Shown: positions 8,021 through 17,164 of the stretch, one piece after another
How positions within the stretch are numbered: position 1 is the first letter of the stretch
Layout: each line of letters begins with the position of its first letter
Position numbers and translations under genes: made by a program
Notes under the pieces: model-generated
What the model was told of the DNA's origin: nothing
The model's input: only the letters and a program-made list of their open reading frames with translations
Database searches by the model: none
Assembly: GCA_964548275.1 (NCBI GenBank)
Contig: CAZJQI010000020.1
Coordinates: 6,163-70,162, forward strand
DNA length: 64,000 bases
Direction: 5' to 3'
Source: JAUVUV01 sp964548275
GTDB lineage: Bacteria; Gemmatimonadota; Glassbacteria; GWA2-58-10

Positions 8021-9469
8021 CTAGAGATATTTTTTAGCTTTTCTGGTAAGGGAACTTCTGGAAATACCGAGATATTCAGAGGTCTTACTTTTATTAAATT
8101 TAAACTTTAAAAGAGCCTTGCGGATAATTGCAGCCTCGACATCATGCAAATTGAGGCGGGCTGAGGGAAGAACAAAAGCTTCTGGATTTAAAGGTGATTC
8201 CTGGGTCTCGGACGTATCCTCCATTTCCGAGTCCAGAAAGTACAAATGTTTCGGTTTTACTTCAATGTCGTCGAACAACAACACTACCCGCTCAATAGCA
8301 TTTAGCAATTCCCTGATATTTCCAGGCCATGGGTGATTTTCAAGGATTCTGAACGCTTCCTTATGGAACGTCTTAAACCGGCTTTTTTTCTGATCTGCAA
8401 ATCTTTTCAAAAACATCTTTGCCAAGGGTGCGATGGCTTCCGGTCTCTTGCAGAGTGAGGGAATAGAAATTCTTCCTATATTAAGGCGATAAAACAGATC
8501 TTTCCGGAAAACTCCTTTATATACCAGTTTGGAGAGGCTTTGGTTTGAAGAGCAGACAATCCGAACATCGGCTGTGATCCTCTTTATTCCACCCACCCGG
8601 TAAAACTCCTGTTCTTCCAGAACTCGTAAGAGCTTAGGTTGCATTTCCAGCGGCATTTCACCTATTTCATCCAGAAAAAGAGTCCCGCCCTGGGCTAACT
8701 CCAGCTTTCCTATCTGCCCTTTCTGTTTAGCACCGGAAAAAGCGCCGCCTTCGTAGCCGAAAAACTCACTTTCAAAAAGGTTGGGCGAGATGGCCGTACA
8801 ATTAATCGGAACGAATGGAGTGGTTGCATCTCCTTTGCCATAGTGCACCAGACGGGCAATAATCTCTTTTCCGGTGCCGGTCTCTCCTTCGATCAGAACA
8901 GGGACGGAGCGGTCATTGTGAAAGCGGTGGGCAAGAGCGACTACTTCATGCATCCCCCCGGAAAAAACACCAATTTCACCCAGGCCCAAGATTTCCAGGT
9001 AAACCTTTTGAAGGTTATTTAGTTTTGACTTGGTCTCTGAAATCGCCTCCTCAACCTTTTCTTCAAAGTGGTATGTTAATTCACGATTCTCTTTTAATAA
9101 TGATTGGTGTTCGGCGATTCGGGTAACAACCGCGTTAAGTTCGACCAAATCGATCGGTTTCAGCAGATAGTCGTAGGCACCCGCCCTGAGAGCAGCAATA
9201 GCTGAATCCATATTTCCATATCCGGTTATTAAAACAACGTCCGGGGATATGGGTTGGGGGAATTCTTTCATTGCTCTCAGCAGTTCTATACCATCCATAC
9301 CGGCCATGCGAATATCACTTAAAACCATAGGAAATGGATTTCGTTTGAATAGCTGGAGGGCTTTCTGAGCGTCAGCGCAACTGGTCACTTGATGGCTGAG
9401 TTGATATTTCAGATAATCTGAAACTATATCTCTATGATCCTTGTCATCTTCTACAACAAGTATTCTCAT
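8021..9469 (-). CDS. NtrC-family sigma-54-dependent response regulator
   Basis: Receiver (1-125; VVEDDKD, phospho-acceptor D52 in VLSDIRMAGMDG, KPID), a coiled linker, then an AAA+ sigma-54 activation domain (about 165-400) with Walker A GETGTGKE and arginine-finger region, then a Fis-type helix-turn-helix in the last 50 residues (KSKTSEYLGISRSSLTRKAKK). The sigma-54 contact loop, usually GAFTGA, is GAFSGA. That change is conservative and found in some active members. It should bind upstream of sigma-54 promoters and activate them when phosphorylated. The kinase encoded 12 bases upstream (9481-11532) is the likely partner. It is a complete, ordinary family member by length (482 residues). Confidence 0.93.
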   Translation of the reverse strand: MRILVVEDDKDHRDIVSDYLKYQLSHQVTSCADAQKALQLFKRNPFPMVLSDIRMAGMDGIELLRAMKEFPQPISPDVVLITGYGNMDSAIAALRAGAYDYLLKPIDLVELNAVVTRIAEHQSLLKENRELTYHFEEKVEEAISETKSKLNNLQKVYLEILGLGEIGVFSGGMHEVVALAHRFHNDRSVPVLIEGETGTGKEIIARLVHYGKGDATTPFVPINCTAISPNLFESEFFGYEGGAFSGAKQKGQIGKLELAQGGTLFLDEIGEMPLEMQPKLLRVLEEQEFYRVGGIKRITADVRIVCSSNQSLSKLVYKGVFRKDLFYRLNIGRISIPSLCKRPEAIAPLAKMFLKRFADQKKSRFKTFHKEAFRILENHPWPGNIRELLNAIERVVLLFDDIEVKPKHLYFLDSEMEDTSETQESPLNPEAFVLPSARLNLHDVEAAIIRKALLKFKFNKSKTSEYLGISRSSLTRKAKKYL

Positions 9470-9480
9470 GCTCTTATACC

Positions 9481-11532
9481 TTAGCTTATTTTATGTAAAG
9501 GAAATCGCATAGTAAAAGTGGCACCGCCTGTTTTGTTATTCCTGGCCTGGATGGCTCCACCCATACCTTCTACAAATTGTTTTGCAATCGCTAATCCTAA
9601 TCCCATACCTTCACTGGAATCTTTGGTAGTGAACAAGGGATCAAAAATGTTGTCTTTGTTCCTGGCGGGAATGCCCGGCCCATTGTCCCGCACCTCAACA
9701 ACAGCCATCTCTTTTCTTTTTCTGGAATTAATTATTACTTTTTTCCCTCTTCCTTTATCTTTATAAAGATCCAGTGCCTGCATGGAATTAACTGCCAGGT
9801 TTATTAGAACCTGGTTTAAATGAATGCGATTTCCCCTTAATGTCAATGTTTGTTTACAGAGGTTTGTATCTAAATCTATTCCATGGGAGAATAGTTGTTG
9901 GCTTATAAGTGATAAAGCTTCTTCAATCACTTCGTTCAAGTCCAGAGTTTCGGCCATTGTTTGATTGGGAGTGTAAACGAATGTCCTCATTTGCCTGACA
10001 ATTTTATCAATTCTATTAATGTTACCGGAGACTTTTTTAAAATTTTTACTGAGGTAGTCCGGCAGGATACCCATATTTTCCTTGTTCCATAGAATTATGC
10101 TATCCGCCGCAGCCTTGATTATACTTAAAGGCTGGTTAATTTCATGGGTAATTCCGCCCGCCATAATACTAAGAGAAGCCAGGCGGAAGGCTTTTTCGGC
10201 TACCTGTATCGCCTCGGCACGTTTCTTTTCCGCCTCCAGACGAGCCTTTAATTGGGAGTCTCGCTCCCAGGCATTGACTATCATATCGCTGACAGTCTTA
10301 AAAAAATTAATCTCTTCCGGCTTCCAGATGTATTTATCTGAATGACAGCAACCGATAAATCCTCTCAATTGACCAGCTATACAGAGAGGGCTTTGTAATA
10401 TTGTATGTATATTTCGGTTGGTGAAGAATTTTTTTGTCTCCTGTTCTAATTCAGAGGAGTTCGCTACAATAATACTCTTGTTCTCCTTTAGTATTCTAAA
10501 AAAATCTGGTGCTTTGGAAACAGAGAAGGTCCTTGGACATTTGATCTTTTGCGCTCCGGCATTTGATCTCCAGTGGCTTAGCTTGACAGCCGTCTCGCAA
10601 TTATCATAAAGTTTATAAAAACATACACGATCGCTCCCATAAGTCTCACCAATCTTTCCTAGCACCTTATCCATAGCCTCATGGAACGAATCGGCAAGGC
10701 TAAAGTTCGATGCTATATCTGCCATTAGCGTTTCTTGCTCCAGCTTTAACTCCAACTTGGAGTGTTCCTCTCTCAGCGCCTGCTCCGCCTGTTTTCGCTC
10801 TGTAATGTCATTTGAAATCACTGTTATCTCGGTCACTTCTCCGGTAAGTGGGTCTGCTACCGGACTTAATGTTCGCAGAAAAACCTTCCCGTCTTTTTCG
10901 CATTCATGTTCATAAGCAACCGAACTGTTTGATTCAATTACCTGTTTTACTTTTTCTGAAAATTCTTTCGTTCTAACAGCGGTATGACACTTTTTGTATT
11001 CCAACCCTGTAATTTCTTCAATCGATAATCCATGTCTTGACAGGCATGTTCTATTTGCATAAAGAAAACGCATGTTTCTATCAATCAAGTATATTGAAGT
11101 GTCTGTTGATTCAAATAATGACCTATACTTCTCCTCGCTCTGGCGCAGTTTCATTTCCATTTCAGCTTTGAAGAGAGCTATTTCGATAGCGGATTTTATT
11201 TCTTCTTCTTTGTATGGTTTTATTAAATATCCAAAAGGTTCTGTCAGCTTGGCCCGTTCCAGCTTTTTTTTATCTGAATAAGCGGTCAGATACACAACCG
11301 GGATACCAAAGCGGGAGCGAATTTGTTCGGCTGCTTCAATACCGTCCATTTCACCCTTGAGAACAATATCAACCAAAACCAAATCCGGTTTTACCTCTTC
11401 CACCTTCTCGATAGCGGCTTCCGCTGATAAGGCGATAGCCGGAACCTCGTATCCCAGGTTTTCCAATGTTATTCGAATATCGTCAGCAATTAAATATTCA
11501 TCTTCTACAACCATAATTTTCGGTTTTGACAT
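9481..11532 (-). CDS. Hybrid histidine kinase: receiver-PAS-GAF-HisKA-HATPase
   Basis: 683 residues. An N-terminal receiver (D55 in LVLVDIVLKGEMDG, K105 in LIKPYKEE), a PAS domain (about 130-250), a GAF domain (about 268-420) with several Cys and a CCH stretch, a HisKA box with H463 (AGGITHEINQPLSIIKAAAD) and a full HATPase domain (LINLAVNSMQAL, DNGPGIP, GMGLGLAI). All catalytic residues are present. A receiver at the N-terminus means it can itself be controlled by an upstream kinase. It precedes the NtrC-type regulator gene by 12 bases, so the pair is probably an operon feeding sigma-54 transcription. The signal is not evident; no membrane span is seen, so it is cytoplasmic. Confidence 0.92.
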   Translation of the reverse strand: MSKPKIMVVEDEYLIADDIRITLENLGYEVPAIALSAEAAIEKVEEVKPDLVLVDIVLKGEMDGIEAAEQIRSRFGIPVVYLTAYSDKKKLERAKLTEPFGYLIKPYKEEEIKSAIEIALFKAEMEMKLRQSEEKYRSLFESTDTSIYLIDRNMRFLYANRTCLSRHGLSIEEITGLEYKKCHTAVRTKEFSEKVKQVIESNSSVAYEHECEKDGKVFLRTLSPVADPLTGEVTEITVISNDITERKQAEQALREEHSKLELKLEQETLMADIASNFSLADSFHEAMDKVLGKIGETYGSDRVCFYKLYDNCETAVKLSHWRSNAGAQKIKCPRTFSVSKAPDFFRILKENKSIIVANSSELEQETKKFFTNRNIHTILQSPLCIAGQLRGFIGCCHSDKYIWKPEEINFFKTVSDMIVNAWERDSQLKARLEAEKKRAEAIQVAEKAFRLASLSIMAGGITHEINQPLSIIKAAADSIILWNKENMGILPDYLSKNFKKVSGNINRIDKIVRQMRTFVYTPNQTMAETLDLNEVIEEALSLISQQLFSHGIDLDTNLCKQTLTLRGNRIHLNQVLINLAVNSMQALDLYKDKGRGKKVIINSRKRKEMAVVEVRDNGPGIPARNKDNIFDPLFTTKDSSEGMGLGLAIAKQFVEGMGGAIQARNNKTGGATFTMRFPLHKIS

Positions 11533-11613
11533 TGTATTTTCTCCTTAACATGACTAAGGACCTTTGAAAAAATCACAGAAGAAGGGATGAATTTATCAAC
11601 AATCTGGTGGATG

Positions 11614-11749
11614 ACACACCCCGCCTGCTTCGCAGGCACCCCTCTCAAGAGGGGAATTTCTCCTTGCGCCCACCCCTGTCTGGTGCAAATCCAGGGGTGG
11701 TGGTGCCGGGAACAGTCCCCTCTATCAAGAGGGGATACAGGGGTGTGTT
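11614..11749. repeat. Palindromic intergenic repeat with ACACACCCC ends
   Basis: The gap 11533-11841 (about 309 bases) has no gene but carries a 136-bp block bounded by inverted ACACACCCC and GGGGTGTGT. Inside are hairpins such as CCCCTCTCAAGAGGGG near 11640 and GTCCCCTCTATCAAGAGGGG near 11716, and a CACCCCTG/CAGGGGTG pair. It looks like a MITE or dispersed repeat. It separates two kinase genes of the cluster. Confidence 0.6.
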
Positions 11750-11841
11750 AGACTTTCTATATTGAATCCTCTCAGGAAGATTCACTGAACTTCCCAACAG
11801 AGAACAATCATCTCTTTATCAGGATTTTTCAAAGGTCTCAA

Positions 11842-13680
11842 CTAAGGATTATCGTTCTGAAAGGTAATCTTGACTTCTGTTCCTGCAACAACGGGCTTTC
11901 CGGAGATTTCGATTTTCCCCTGAAGCTGCTTTTCCACCAGTCCGGTAACCAGATAGAGGCCATAGGTTTCGTCCGTACGGTAATCCAGGTCTTTCGGAAT
12001 ACCAATACCGTTGTCGCTGACCACCAGTTCAATTTCATGTTCATCCCTGACATGAAGGGAAACTCTGATTTCGCCTTTTTTACTCTTGGGAAACGCGTGC
12101 TTCAGGGAATTGGTAATCAGCTCATTGAATACGAGTCCTAACGGAATAGCCGAATCAATTCCAAGGGAAACATCCTCGAGCTCGAACTTCAAGGCAACTT
12201 TATCCGGTTTGGTGGGGTAGTAAGCCCGGACCAATTCTCGCGCGACTGTTGCGATGTAATCTTTGAAATTAATACTCGCCAGGTTCTTGTTCTGGTACAA
12301 TTTTTCGTGGACGATTGACATGACTCCGACAAAATTCTGGCATTCCCTGAAAACCTCGGCATCCTTTTTATACTTGATAGCTTTAGATTTGCGATTCAAC
12401 AGGCTGGAGATAACCTGCAGATTATTCTTGACCCGGTGGTGAATCTCTTGCAGCAAGACTTCCTTTTCTCTGAGGGATGCTTTGATTTGCTCCTCTGCCC
12501 GCTTGCGCTCGGTGATGTCAACCCAGTTTGCCAGGTAATACTTAAAATCTCCATCCATTCTCACTGGAACAGAGGTTATCTCAACCCAGAATCGCTCCCC
12601 GTTCTTCTTTTGAAAAAGTTCTTCAAGCCTCTTTGCTCCCTCTCTCATAGCTTTTTCCAAATCCTTACTGGTTTTCTGCAATGTCTCTTCTGTCCACCAG
12701 GGGTATGGAGCTTTCCTGCCTATAAGCTCTGCGGAAGAGAAGCCGGTCAACTTTTCTAGGGTAGTATTAACATATCTTAATGAAGTATCTTGATTGATTA
12801 CGAGTATGGGATTGGGTGCATTATTAAGCAGGCTGGAACTAAATTCCTTGCTTTCCCGCAGAACCTTCTCTGCCCGCTTGCGCTCGGTGATATTCTGCAC
12901 AACTTCAACAACACCTTCAATCGCACCTTTTGCACTTATAACAGGGTAACTTCGTACGTACCATTTCCTACCATCAGGTGTATTCCTCTCATCTTCCTCT
13001 GGCTTCCCAGTTTCAAATGATTTTACTACCGGACAATCATCACATGGTTCATTGCGATTATGCCATATCTCATAACAATGCTTTCCTACTAATTTATTAG
13101 GGGATAAACCCACCGATTCTCCAGCCGCTCTATTAGTCCATTCTATTTTCAAATTCGTACAAGAATAATAAATAACAATCTCAGACATACTATCAAGAAT
13201 TAACCCTTTTTCATATTCAATCATCTTCAGCGCCTCCTCGGCCTGCTTGCGCTGGGTGATATCTATCCCAATTCCAATCTGAGTTCCATCCGAGAGGCGG
13301 CAATTTGACCATGAGCTATGGAGTATATCCCCGTTTTTCTTGGTGAGCTCAAAATCACGCCAGCCCATAACCGCTTCCATCATATATTTTCGAGCCATTT
13401 CACGGTATTCAGGATCCGGGCAACAGGCGGCCATTAAATCCATCTTCTGCGCGTCTTCCTGGGTCCAACCCAGACAGCGCGTAAACTCTCGGTTAAGCAT
13501 CAGGATATTTATCTGAGAGTCGTAACAGACAATCATGACAGGAGCGTTATCGATGATGCCTTGGAGAAATTCCTCATGCTTTTCCGCCTTCTCCCTGGCC
13601 TGCTGCCTCTTTTTCACTTCCTTTTCAAGTGCTCTTACTCTCTTTTCCAATTCCTCATATGTAGGCTTGCTTCCTCTCAC
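11842..13680 (-). CDS. Multi-PAS sensor histidine kinase of the HisKA_2 type
   Basis: I favour a GTG start at 13678-13680 (VRGSKPTYEELEKRVRALEK), with AGGGG just upstream; an ATG 46 codons further up is open but its added residues look non-coding. A short coiled coil is followed by three or four PAS domains separated by T.RKRAEE-type linkers, then a HisKA_2 box (LLQEIHHRVKNNLQVISSLL) and HATPase (ELITNSLKHAFPKS, DNGIGIPKDL). The second PAS has a Cys pair (EPCDDCPVV), which could suit metal or redox sensing. No membrane span. HisKA_2 kinases often pair with single receivers or antiterminator regulators; no obvious dedicated partner adjoins it. It is the first intact gene of the minus-strand signalling cluster. 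Confidence 0.88.
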   Translation of the reverse strand: MRGSKPTYEELEKRVRALEKEVKKRQQAREKAEKHEEFLQGIIDNAPVMIVCYDSQINILMLNREFTRCLGWTQEDAQKMDLMAACCPDPEYREMARKYMMEAVMGWRDFELTKKNGDILHSSWSNCRLSDGTQIGIGIDITQRKQAEEALKMIEYEKGLILDSMSEIVIYYSCTNLKIEWTNRAAGESVGLSPNKLVGKHCYEIWHNRNEPCDDCPVVKSFETGKPEEDERNTPDGRKWYVRSYPVISAKGAIEGVVEVVQNITERKRAEKVLRESKEFSSSLLNNAPNPILVINQDTSLRYVNTTLEKLTGFSSAELIGRKAPYPWWTEETLQKTSKDLEKAMREGAKRLEELFQKKNGERFWVEITSVPVRMDGDFKYYLANWVDITERKRAEEQIKASLREKEVLLQEIHHRVKNNLQVISSLLNRKSKAIKYKKDAEVFRECQNFVGVMSIVHEKLYQNKNLASINFKDYIATVARELVRAYYPTKPDKVALKFELEDVSLGIDSAIPLGLVFNELITNSLKHAFPKSKKGEIRVSLHVRDEHEIELVVSDNGIGIPKDLDYRTDETYGLYLVTGLVEKQLQGKIEISGKPVVAGTEVKITFQNDNP

Positions 13681-13976
13681 TGTAATCCCCTGGAAAATTC
13701 GGTTAGGAATTCTCTCACTTTTAAATACTATGAAGTTATCCAGGATAATCGAGGATAGAAAGTTTCCGGGCCATAATGGCCGGCTTTGTTTTGGCTTCCC
13801 TTTGCAACCGGTCTCCAATATTATTGTATCATATAAGGAAGTAATGTCAAGTTGTTCAAACTGTGGTATATGCTTGTATCATTGTTAGTTAGCTTGACAG
13901 AAGCGGTTTGCTGGAGTGCAACCGTAGTGGCCAGGCCGTGTCGGTCGGGTCTGATAATAAAGTATACTGATCGCTA

Positions 13977-14166
13977 AAAAATTGGCCAAGGATAGATTTA
14001 ACATATCGGCGGCAGGTGACGGAAAGGAAGGGATTTCAATTGCCGGTGAGCAACAACCGGAACTGATCCTGCTCAACCTGGGCATGTCGGCAAAGAACGG
14101 CTTGGAAGCTCTGAAAATGCTGAAAGCCCGAAAGCTCATCCGTCTGGTTACTGTGGTGGTTCTTTG
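13977..14166 (+). pseudogene. Receiver-domain remnant
   Basis: The plus-strand frame reads LAKDRFNISAAGDGKEG, then PELILLNLGMSAKNGLEALK, which is the middle of an OmpR-like receiver with its phospho-acceptor Asp replaced by Asn (LLNLGM). There is no strand 1 and the sequence runs after about 14,166 into the antisense of a PAS remnant. A broken piece in a decaying region. Confidence 0.55.
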
Positions 14167-14169
14167 TGA

Positions 14170-14394
14170 TTCAAATTCCTCGGCCAGCTTGCGATCGTTT
14201 ATGTCATATCCAAAGCCGATAACTGATCCATCGGTAAGACAATAATTCGCCCACATTTGCGTCCGCTTCTCGCCACCCTTTGTCGTGGGGATCATTTCGC
14301 TGAAAACACCATCAGCATTCTGGATCAAATTTTCCACCCTTTCTCGGTTTTCCGGTTACGGGTACATAAGCGCCAGCACATTGTCGCTGCCAAT
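14170..14394 (-). pseudogene. PAS-domain remnant
   Basis: On the minus strand the frame reads IGSDNVLALMYP, a TAA, then PENRERVENLIQNADGVF and, further on, WANYCLTDGSVIGFGYDIND and RKLAEE. These are the second half of a PAS domain and its linker, with an internal stop, and no kinase core follows. The join to the opposite-strand receiver remnant at about 14,168 shows rearrangement. Confidence 0.55.
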
Positions 14395-14491
14395 CGCCAA
14401 TTCTTTCCCCTAAATCTCCCTGGCCAATATAAATGGGTTGCTATTTGTTGTTAACGAGCTTTGCGAAGATATAATTACCATCTTCATTACT
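14395..14491 (-). pseudogene. Fragment of a GIY-YIG-like protein
   Basis: The minus-strand frame reads EDGNYIFAKLVNNK, a TAG, then QPIYIGQGDLGERIG. Family members usually have Trp where the stop is. The YIF....PIYIG.G pattern is the opening of a GIY-YIG-like small protein family. Only about 30 codons survive and the sequence then passes into the PAS remnant. Between 14,492 and 14,738 I see no gene, only a weak inverted repeat (AAAGAACGATA and TATCATTCTTT around 14,600-14,640). Confidence 0.4.
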
Positions 14492-14738
14492 GAAAGAATG
14501 GGCAACTTATAAACATAGTATTTATATGGAATATGTTGACGCTTTCGCCACGCCAATTACAGATCTTTCCGGTATCGGCCATGGCAGTCTCCACTTTAAG
14601 TAAAAGAACGATACATTCAATTTATATATATCATTCTTTCAATGGTATTGTCAAATAATTCGTCGCAAGAAAGGAATTTGGCATTAAACCGAAAACAGAA
14701 TTCATTTATATATTCCAAAATATATTTTTCTGAAACCT

Positions 14739-15167
14739 TATGGAATTGACCGATTATGCCACGTTTCTACTGTTGTTAATCCCCGCCAGGCACGCAATTA
14801 CGCTCACACCCTGGGGCGTCCGGCAAAAACCGACTCCCTGGACGCTGAGATACTGGCACGTTTTGCACAAGATGTCCGACCTGAACCCAGTCAGTTACCA
14901 TACCCACAGGAACAGGCGCTAAGAGTGCTGGTTGTGATAAGAAGGCAACTGGTTGATATTCTGGCGGCCGAAAAAAACCGACTTACCCGTGCAGCATCTA
15001 AAACAGTAGGTGAGAACTTGAAGCAGACTATCGACTTTCTCGACCAGAGAATCAGCGATCTGGACAAACAGATAGTTGAAACTGTAAAAAACAGCCCGAT
15101 CCGCACAATTAGTGAACGCTATCGAACAATTCTCTCAACTCATATTTCTGCCCGAACTCCTAATTAA
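14739..15167 (+). pseudogene. IS110-family transposase fragment
   Basis: The frame reads VVNPRQARNYAHTLGRPAKT, then DSLDAEILARFAQDVRPEP and RRQLVDILAAEKNRL, the second part of the DEDD catalytic domain and the start of the coiled linker of IS110-family transposases. The first part (with the first catalytic acids) and the C-terminal Transposase_20 domain are missing. After NSPIR the sequence no longer fits the family, and the left end of an IS1595-type element begins at 15,172. A relic. Confidence 0.7.
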
Positions 15168-15217
15168 ATAAGGGTCTTGACCAGTTAAGAGTCATTCAAT
15201 ACACTCTAAGCTCAGTC

Positions 15218-16408
15218 ATGCCAAGGGTTAATAAATACATAAAACGTTTTCGCCTTTCTGAGGCGAAATTTAGACAGTTACTAATCCTTTTTAGTAACGA
15301 TATTGATGCCGTGGCGATAGCGTCGATTACCCATTTGAATCGGAAGACGGTTAATCGCTATTTAACTCTGATCCGTGAAAGAATAAATAAGCTTTGTGCT
15401 CAATCTTTTCCTTTTTCGGGGGAGATCGAAGTAGATGAATCATATTTTGGTGCTCGCCGTGTCAAAGGCAAGCCAGGAAGCGGAGCGTATGCCACGACCG
15501 TAGTATTTGTTATACTTCAGCGCGGAGGCAAGGTCTACACTGAGATAGTTCCTGATTGTGCTAAAAAGACCTTACAGCGCGTCATTTGTGGCAAAGTAGA
15601 GATGGATAGCATCATACACCCGGACCATTGGCGTGGATACGATGGACTAGTTGATGTAGGTTATAAGAAACACTCAATAGTGTCCGGTAAAAATGGTTTA
15701 TGAATTATGAGTTGGTCTTAATTGAGGCAGTTCCAGAGAGGTAATGCAAAAGAGATTGATGGAAGGAATATCTTTATTTTTCTTGAGGTGCTTGTTTTTC
15801 TGGCGGCCGCAGGCCGCCTGATCAGGGCCGCATGTTCGAGAAACTCCGTAGGAGCGTGTAAAGGCCGGGTAATTTCCATCCCAGGCAGAGCGAAGCCAGA
15901 CAGGTGGGCATGCCATTGATTCGGCTTGCCTGGTTCAAGCCGAATCAGGCGAGCTCGTAAGGAGCGCCTTTTTACCTGGAAAACAACAAAAGATATAAAA
16001 GCTGTATTGGTAGTCGAGTTTGCACCCCGCAAACCTACGGTTTGATCACTAACGCGATTAACCATTTTATAAACTCAGCCAATATTGGCCCGCGGAAAAA
16101 CACTGTGATCAAACGGTACGTTTGTTTGGTTACTTTTGGTTACAAAAGTAACATGAAAAAATCTTTTTCTTTTTGCCTATTAGTTAAACGGACAGTACTG
16201 AGAAACACTATAGAATACGCCACGGTCGGGATGAATTTGTAGATGGCAAGAATCACATAAACGGTATAGAGTCGTTCTGGTCATTCGCCAAGATACGCAT
16301 GGAGAAGTTTACGGTATCCCTGAGCACACATTCAACTTACACCTTGGAGAATGTGAGTTTAGATTCAACCACCGTAACCAGGCCCTCTATAAAGTAATGC
16401 TTATATGA
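15218..16408 (+). pseudogene. ISXO2-like (IS1595) transposase, split and frameshifted
   Basis: The 5' part (15218-15674) starts MPRVNKYIKRFRLSEAKF and includes the catalytic-core text EIEVDESYFGARRVKGK and HPDHWRGYDGLVDVGYKKH. The reading resumes after the inserted element at 16,210 with YRIRHGRDEF, HINGIESFWSFAKIRM and, after a one-base deletion near 16,311, GIPEHTFNLHLGECEFRFNH to a TGA at 16406-16408. The three catalytic regions can all be recognised, but the gene is broken twice and cannot give a full transposase. Confidence 0.75.
15675..16200. mobile_element. 526-bp non-autonomous element with a 9-bp target duplication
   Basis: The element sits inside the IS1595 transposase and is flanked by perfect copies of AGAAACACT at 15666-15674 and 16201-16209. 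Its ends, CAATAGTGTCCG and (complement) CAGTACTGTCCG, match at 10 of 12 positions. The interior encodes no transposase; open frames there are short and have no recognisable product. Removing the element and one copy of the duplication restores the transposase codons (KKH-YRIRHGRDEF), which proves the insertion. The related TGTCCCGG end motif of the element at 503-692 may point to a similar parent family. Confidence 0.75.
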
Positions 16409-16520
16409 TCAGAAAAAATCCCCTTAACCAGTCAAGGCCCTTCTTTTATTTGCCATTAAGTCTCATAATTTATTATACCAAAGTTGGAAATAGGGTTGGA
16501 AAATAATTTTATAACCAAAT

Positions 16521-16554
16521 AACAAGGGTTTGAGATTTCTCCCAAACCCTTGTT
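16521..16554 (-). terminator. Hairpin downstream of tRNA-Pro
   Basis: AACAAGGGTTT and AAACCCTTGTT form an 11-bp perfect stem with a 12-base loop, starting 6 bases after the tRNA 3' end. The following minus-strand bases are AT-rich but not a pure T run, so it is a likely rather than certain intrinsic terminator. Confidence 0.55.
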
Positions 16555-16560
16555 AATAAA

Positions 16561-16637
16561 TGGTCGGGGCGACTGGATTCGAACCAGCGACCACTGGCCC
16601 CCCATGCCAGTGCGCTACCTGACTGCGCCACGCCCCG
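16561..16637 (-). tRNA. tRNA-Pro (anticodon GGG)
   Basis: 77 bases fold as a cloverleaf: acceptor CGGGGCG paired with CGCCCCG, discriminator A and an encoded CCA (16561-16563). The anticodon arm is CTGGC-ATGGGGG-GCCAG, giving anticodon GGG (reads CCC and CCU), and the T arm has GGTTCGAATCC. Transcribed on the minus strand, followed by a hairpin. Confidence 0.95.
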
Positions 16638-16740
16638 ACCGGATTTTTAACTGAAAAGCAATTTCCTGTTTAACTCGTTTTAGTAGTAAGGCTCAAGTTT
16701 TTTAATTCACTTTTTGCTTCTCTAAATTACAATGGAAAAC

Positions 16741-17097
16741 TCATTCTTCAATCAACTCTTTGAGCTGCAGAAGTTCCCGGCGTATATTCTGGAGTACCTC
16801 CCGGTTTTTCTCGTTTACCGGCAAAGCCTCGGATCCCTTTTTCCCCATCCGTTTTAGCTGGGCCAGCTTTCTCTGAGCCCCCTCTATTGTGTACATTTCC
16901 GTATAAAGGAGATGCTTGATAAGTTGAATTATCTGGATATCGTTCTTGCGGTAAGCCCTGTTGCCGGCTCTGTTTTTCGCAGGGCTGAGGATTTTAAACT
17001 GCGATTCCCAGTATCGCAGCACATGCGATTTGAGCCCGGTGATTTCGCAAACTTCACTTATTGAATAATACTCTTTATCCGGGAAAAGCTCAGGCAT
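16741..17097 (-). CDS. Small MerR-family transcriptional regulator
   Basis: 118 residues. The N-terminal winged helix-turn-helix is clear (YYSISEVCEITGLKSHVLRY then WESQF, and NRAYRKNDIQIIQLIKHLL), followed by a short dimerisation helix. There is no effector domain and no metal-binding Cys set, so it belongs to the effector-less MerR group similar to those often found next to ihf or housekeeping genes. It follows gpsA by 68 bases on the same strand and may be in the same transcript. Its target is unknown. Confidence 0.85.
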   Translation of the reverse strand: MPELFPDKEYYSISEVCEITGLKSHVLRYWESQFKILSPAKNRAGNRAYRKNDIQIIQLIKHLLYTEMYTIEGAQRKLAQLKRMGKKGSEALPVNEKNREVLQNIRRELLQLKELIEE

Positions 17098-17164
17098 TGG
17101 GGGACTCCGTAGTTGTTATTAGCAAACTTATGCAGTTTGCCGGCACAAGCAAGTTTTTTTATTC

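Larger units (their letters stand above)
15172..16440 (+). mobile_element. IS1595-family insertion sequence, broken by a second element
   Basis: Terminal inverted repeats GGGTCTTGACCAGTTAAG (15172-15189) and its counterpart at 16423-16440 agree at 15 of 18 positions. Between them lies one ISXO2-like transposase, split by a 526-bp insertion at 15,675. Without that insertion the element would be about 735 bp, within the range of small IS1595 members. I did not find a convincing 8-bp target duplication outside the ends. It abuts an IS110 fragment on the left. Confidence 0.7.

Noticed and set aside
12470..13260. Repeated stretches CTGCTTGCGCTCGGTGAT between kinase PAS domains
   Set aside because: They encode the conserved T.RKQAEE linker that joins PAS domains and are explained by coding constraint and domain duplication, not a separate repeat element.
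15718..16065. Minus-strand open frame of 115 codons inside the 526-bp element
   Set aside because: It lies wholly within a non-autonomous element, has no known domain or ribosome site and looks like a chance frame in a dispersed repeat.
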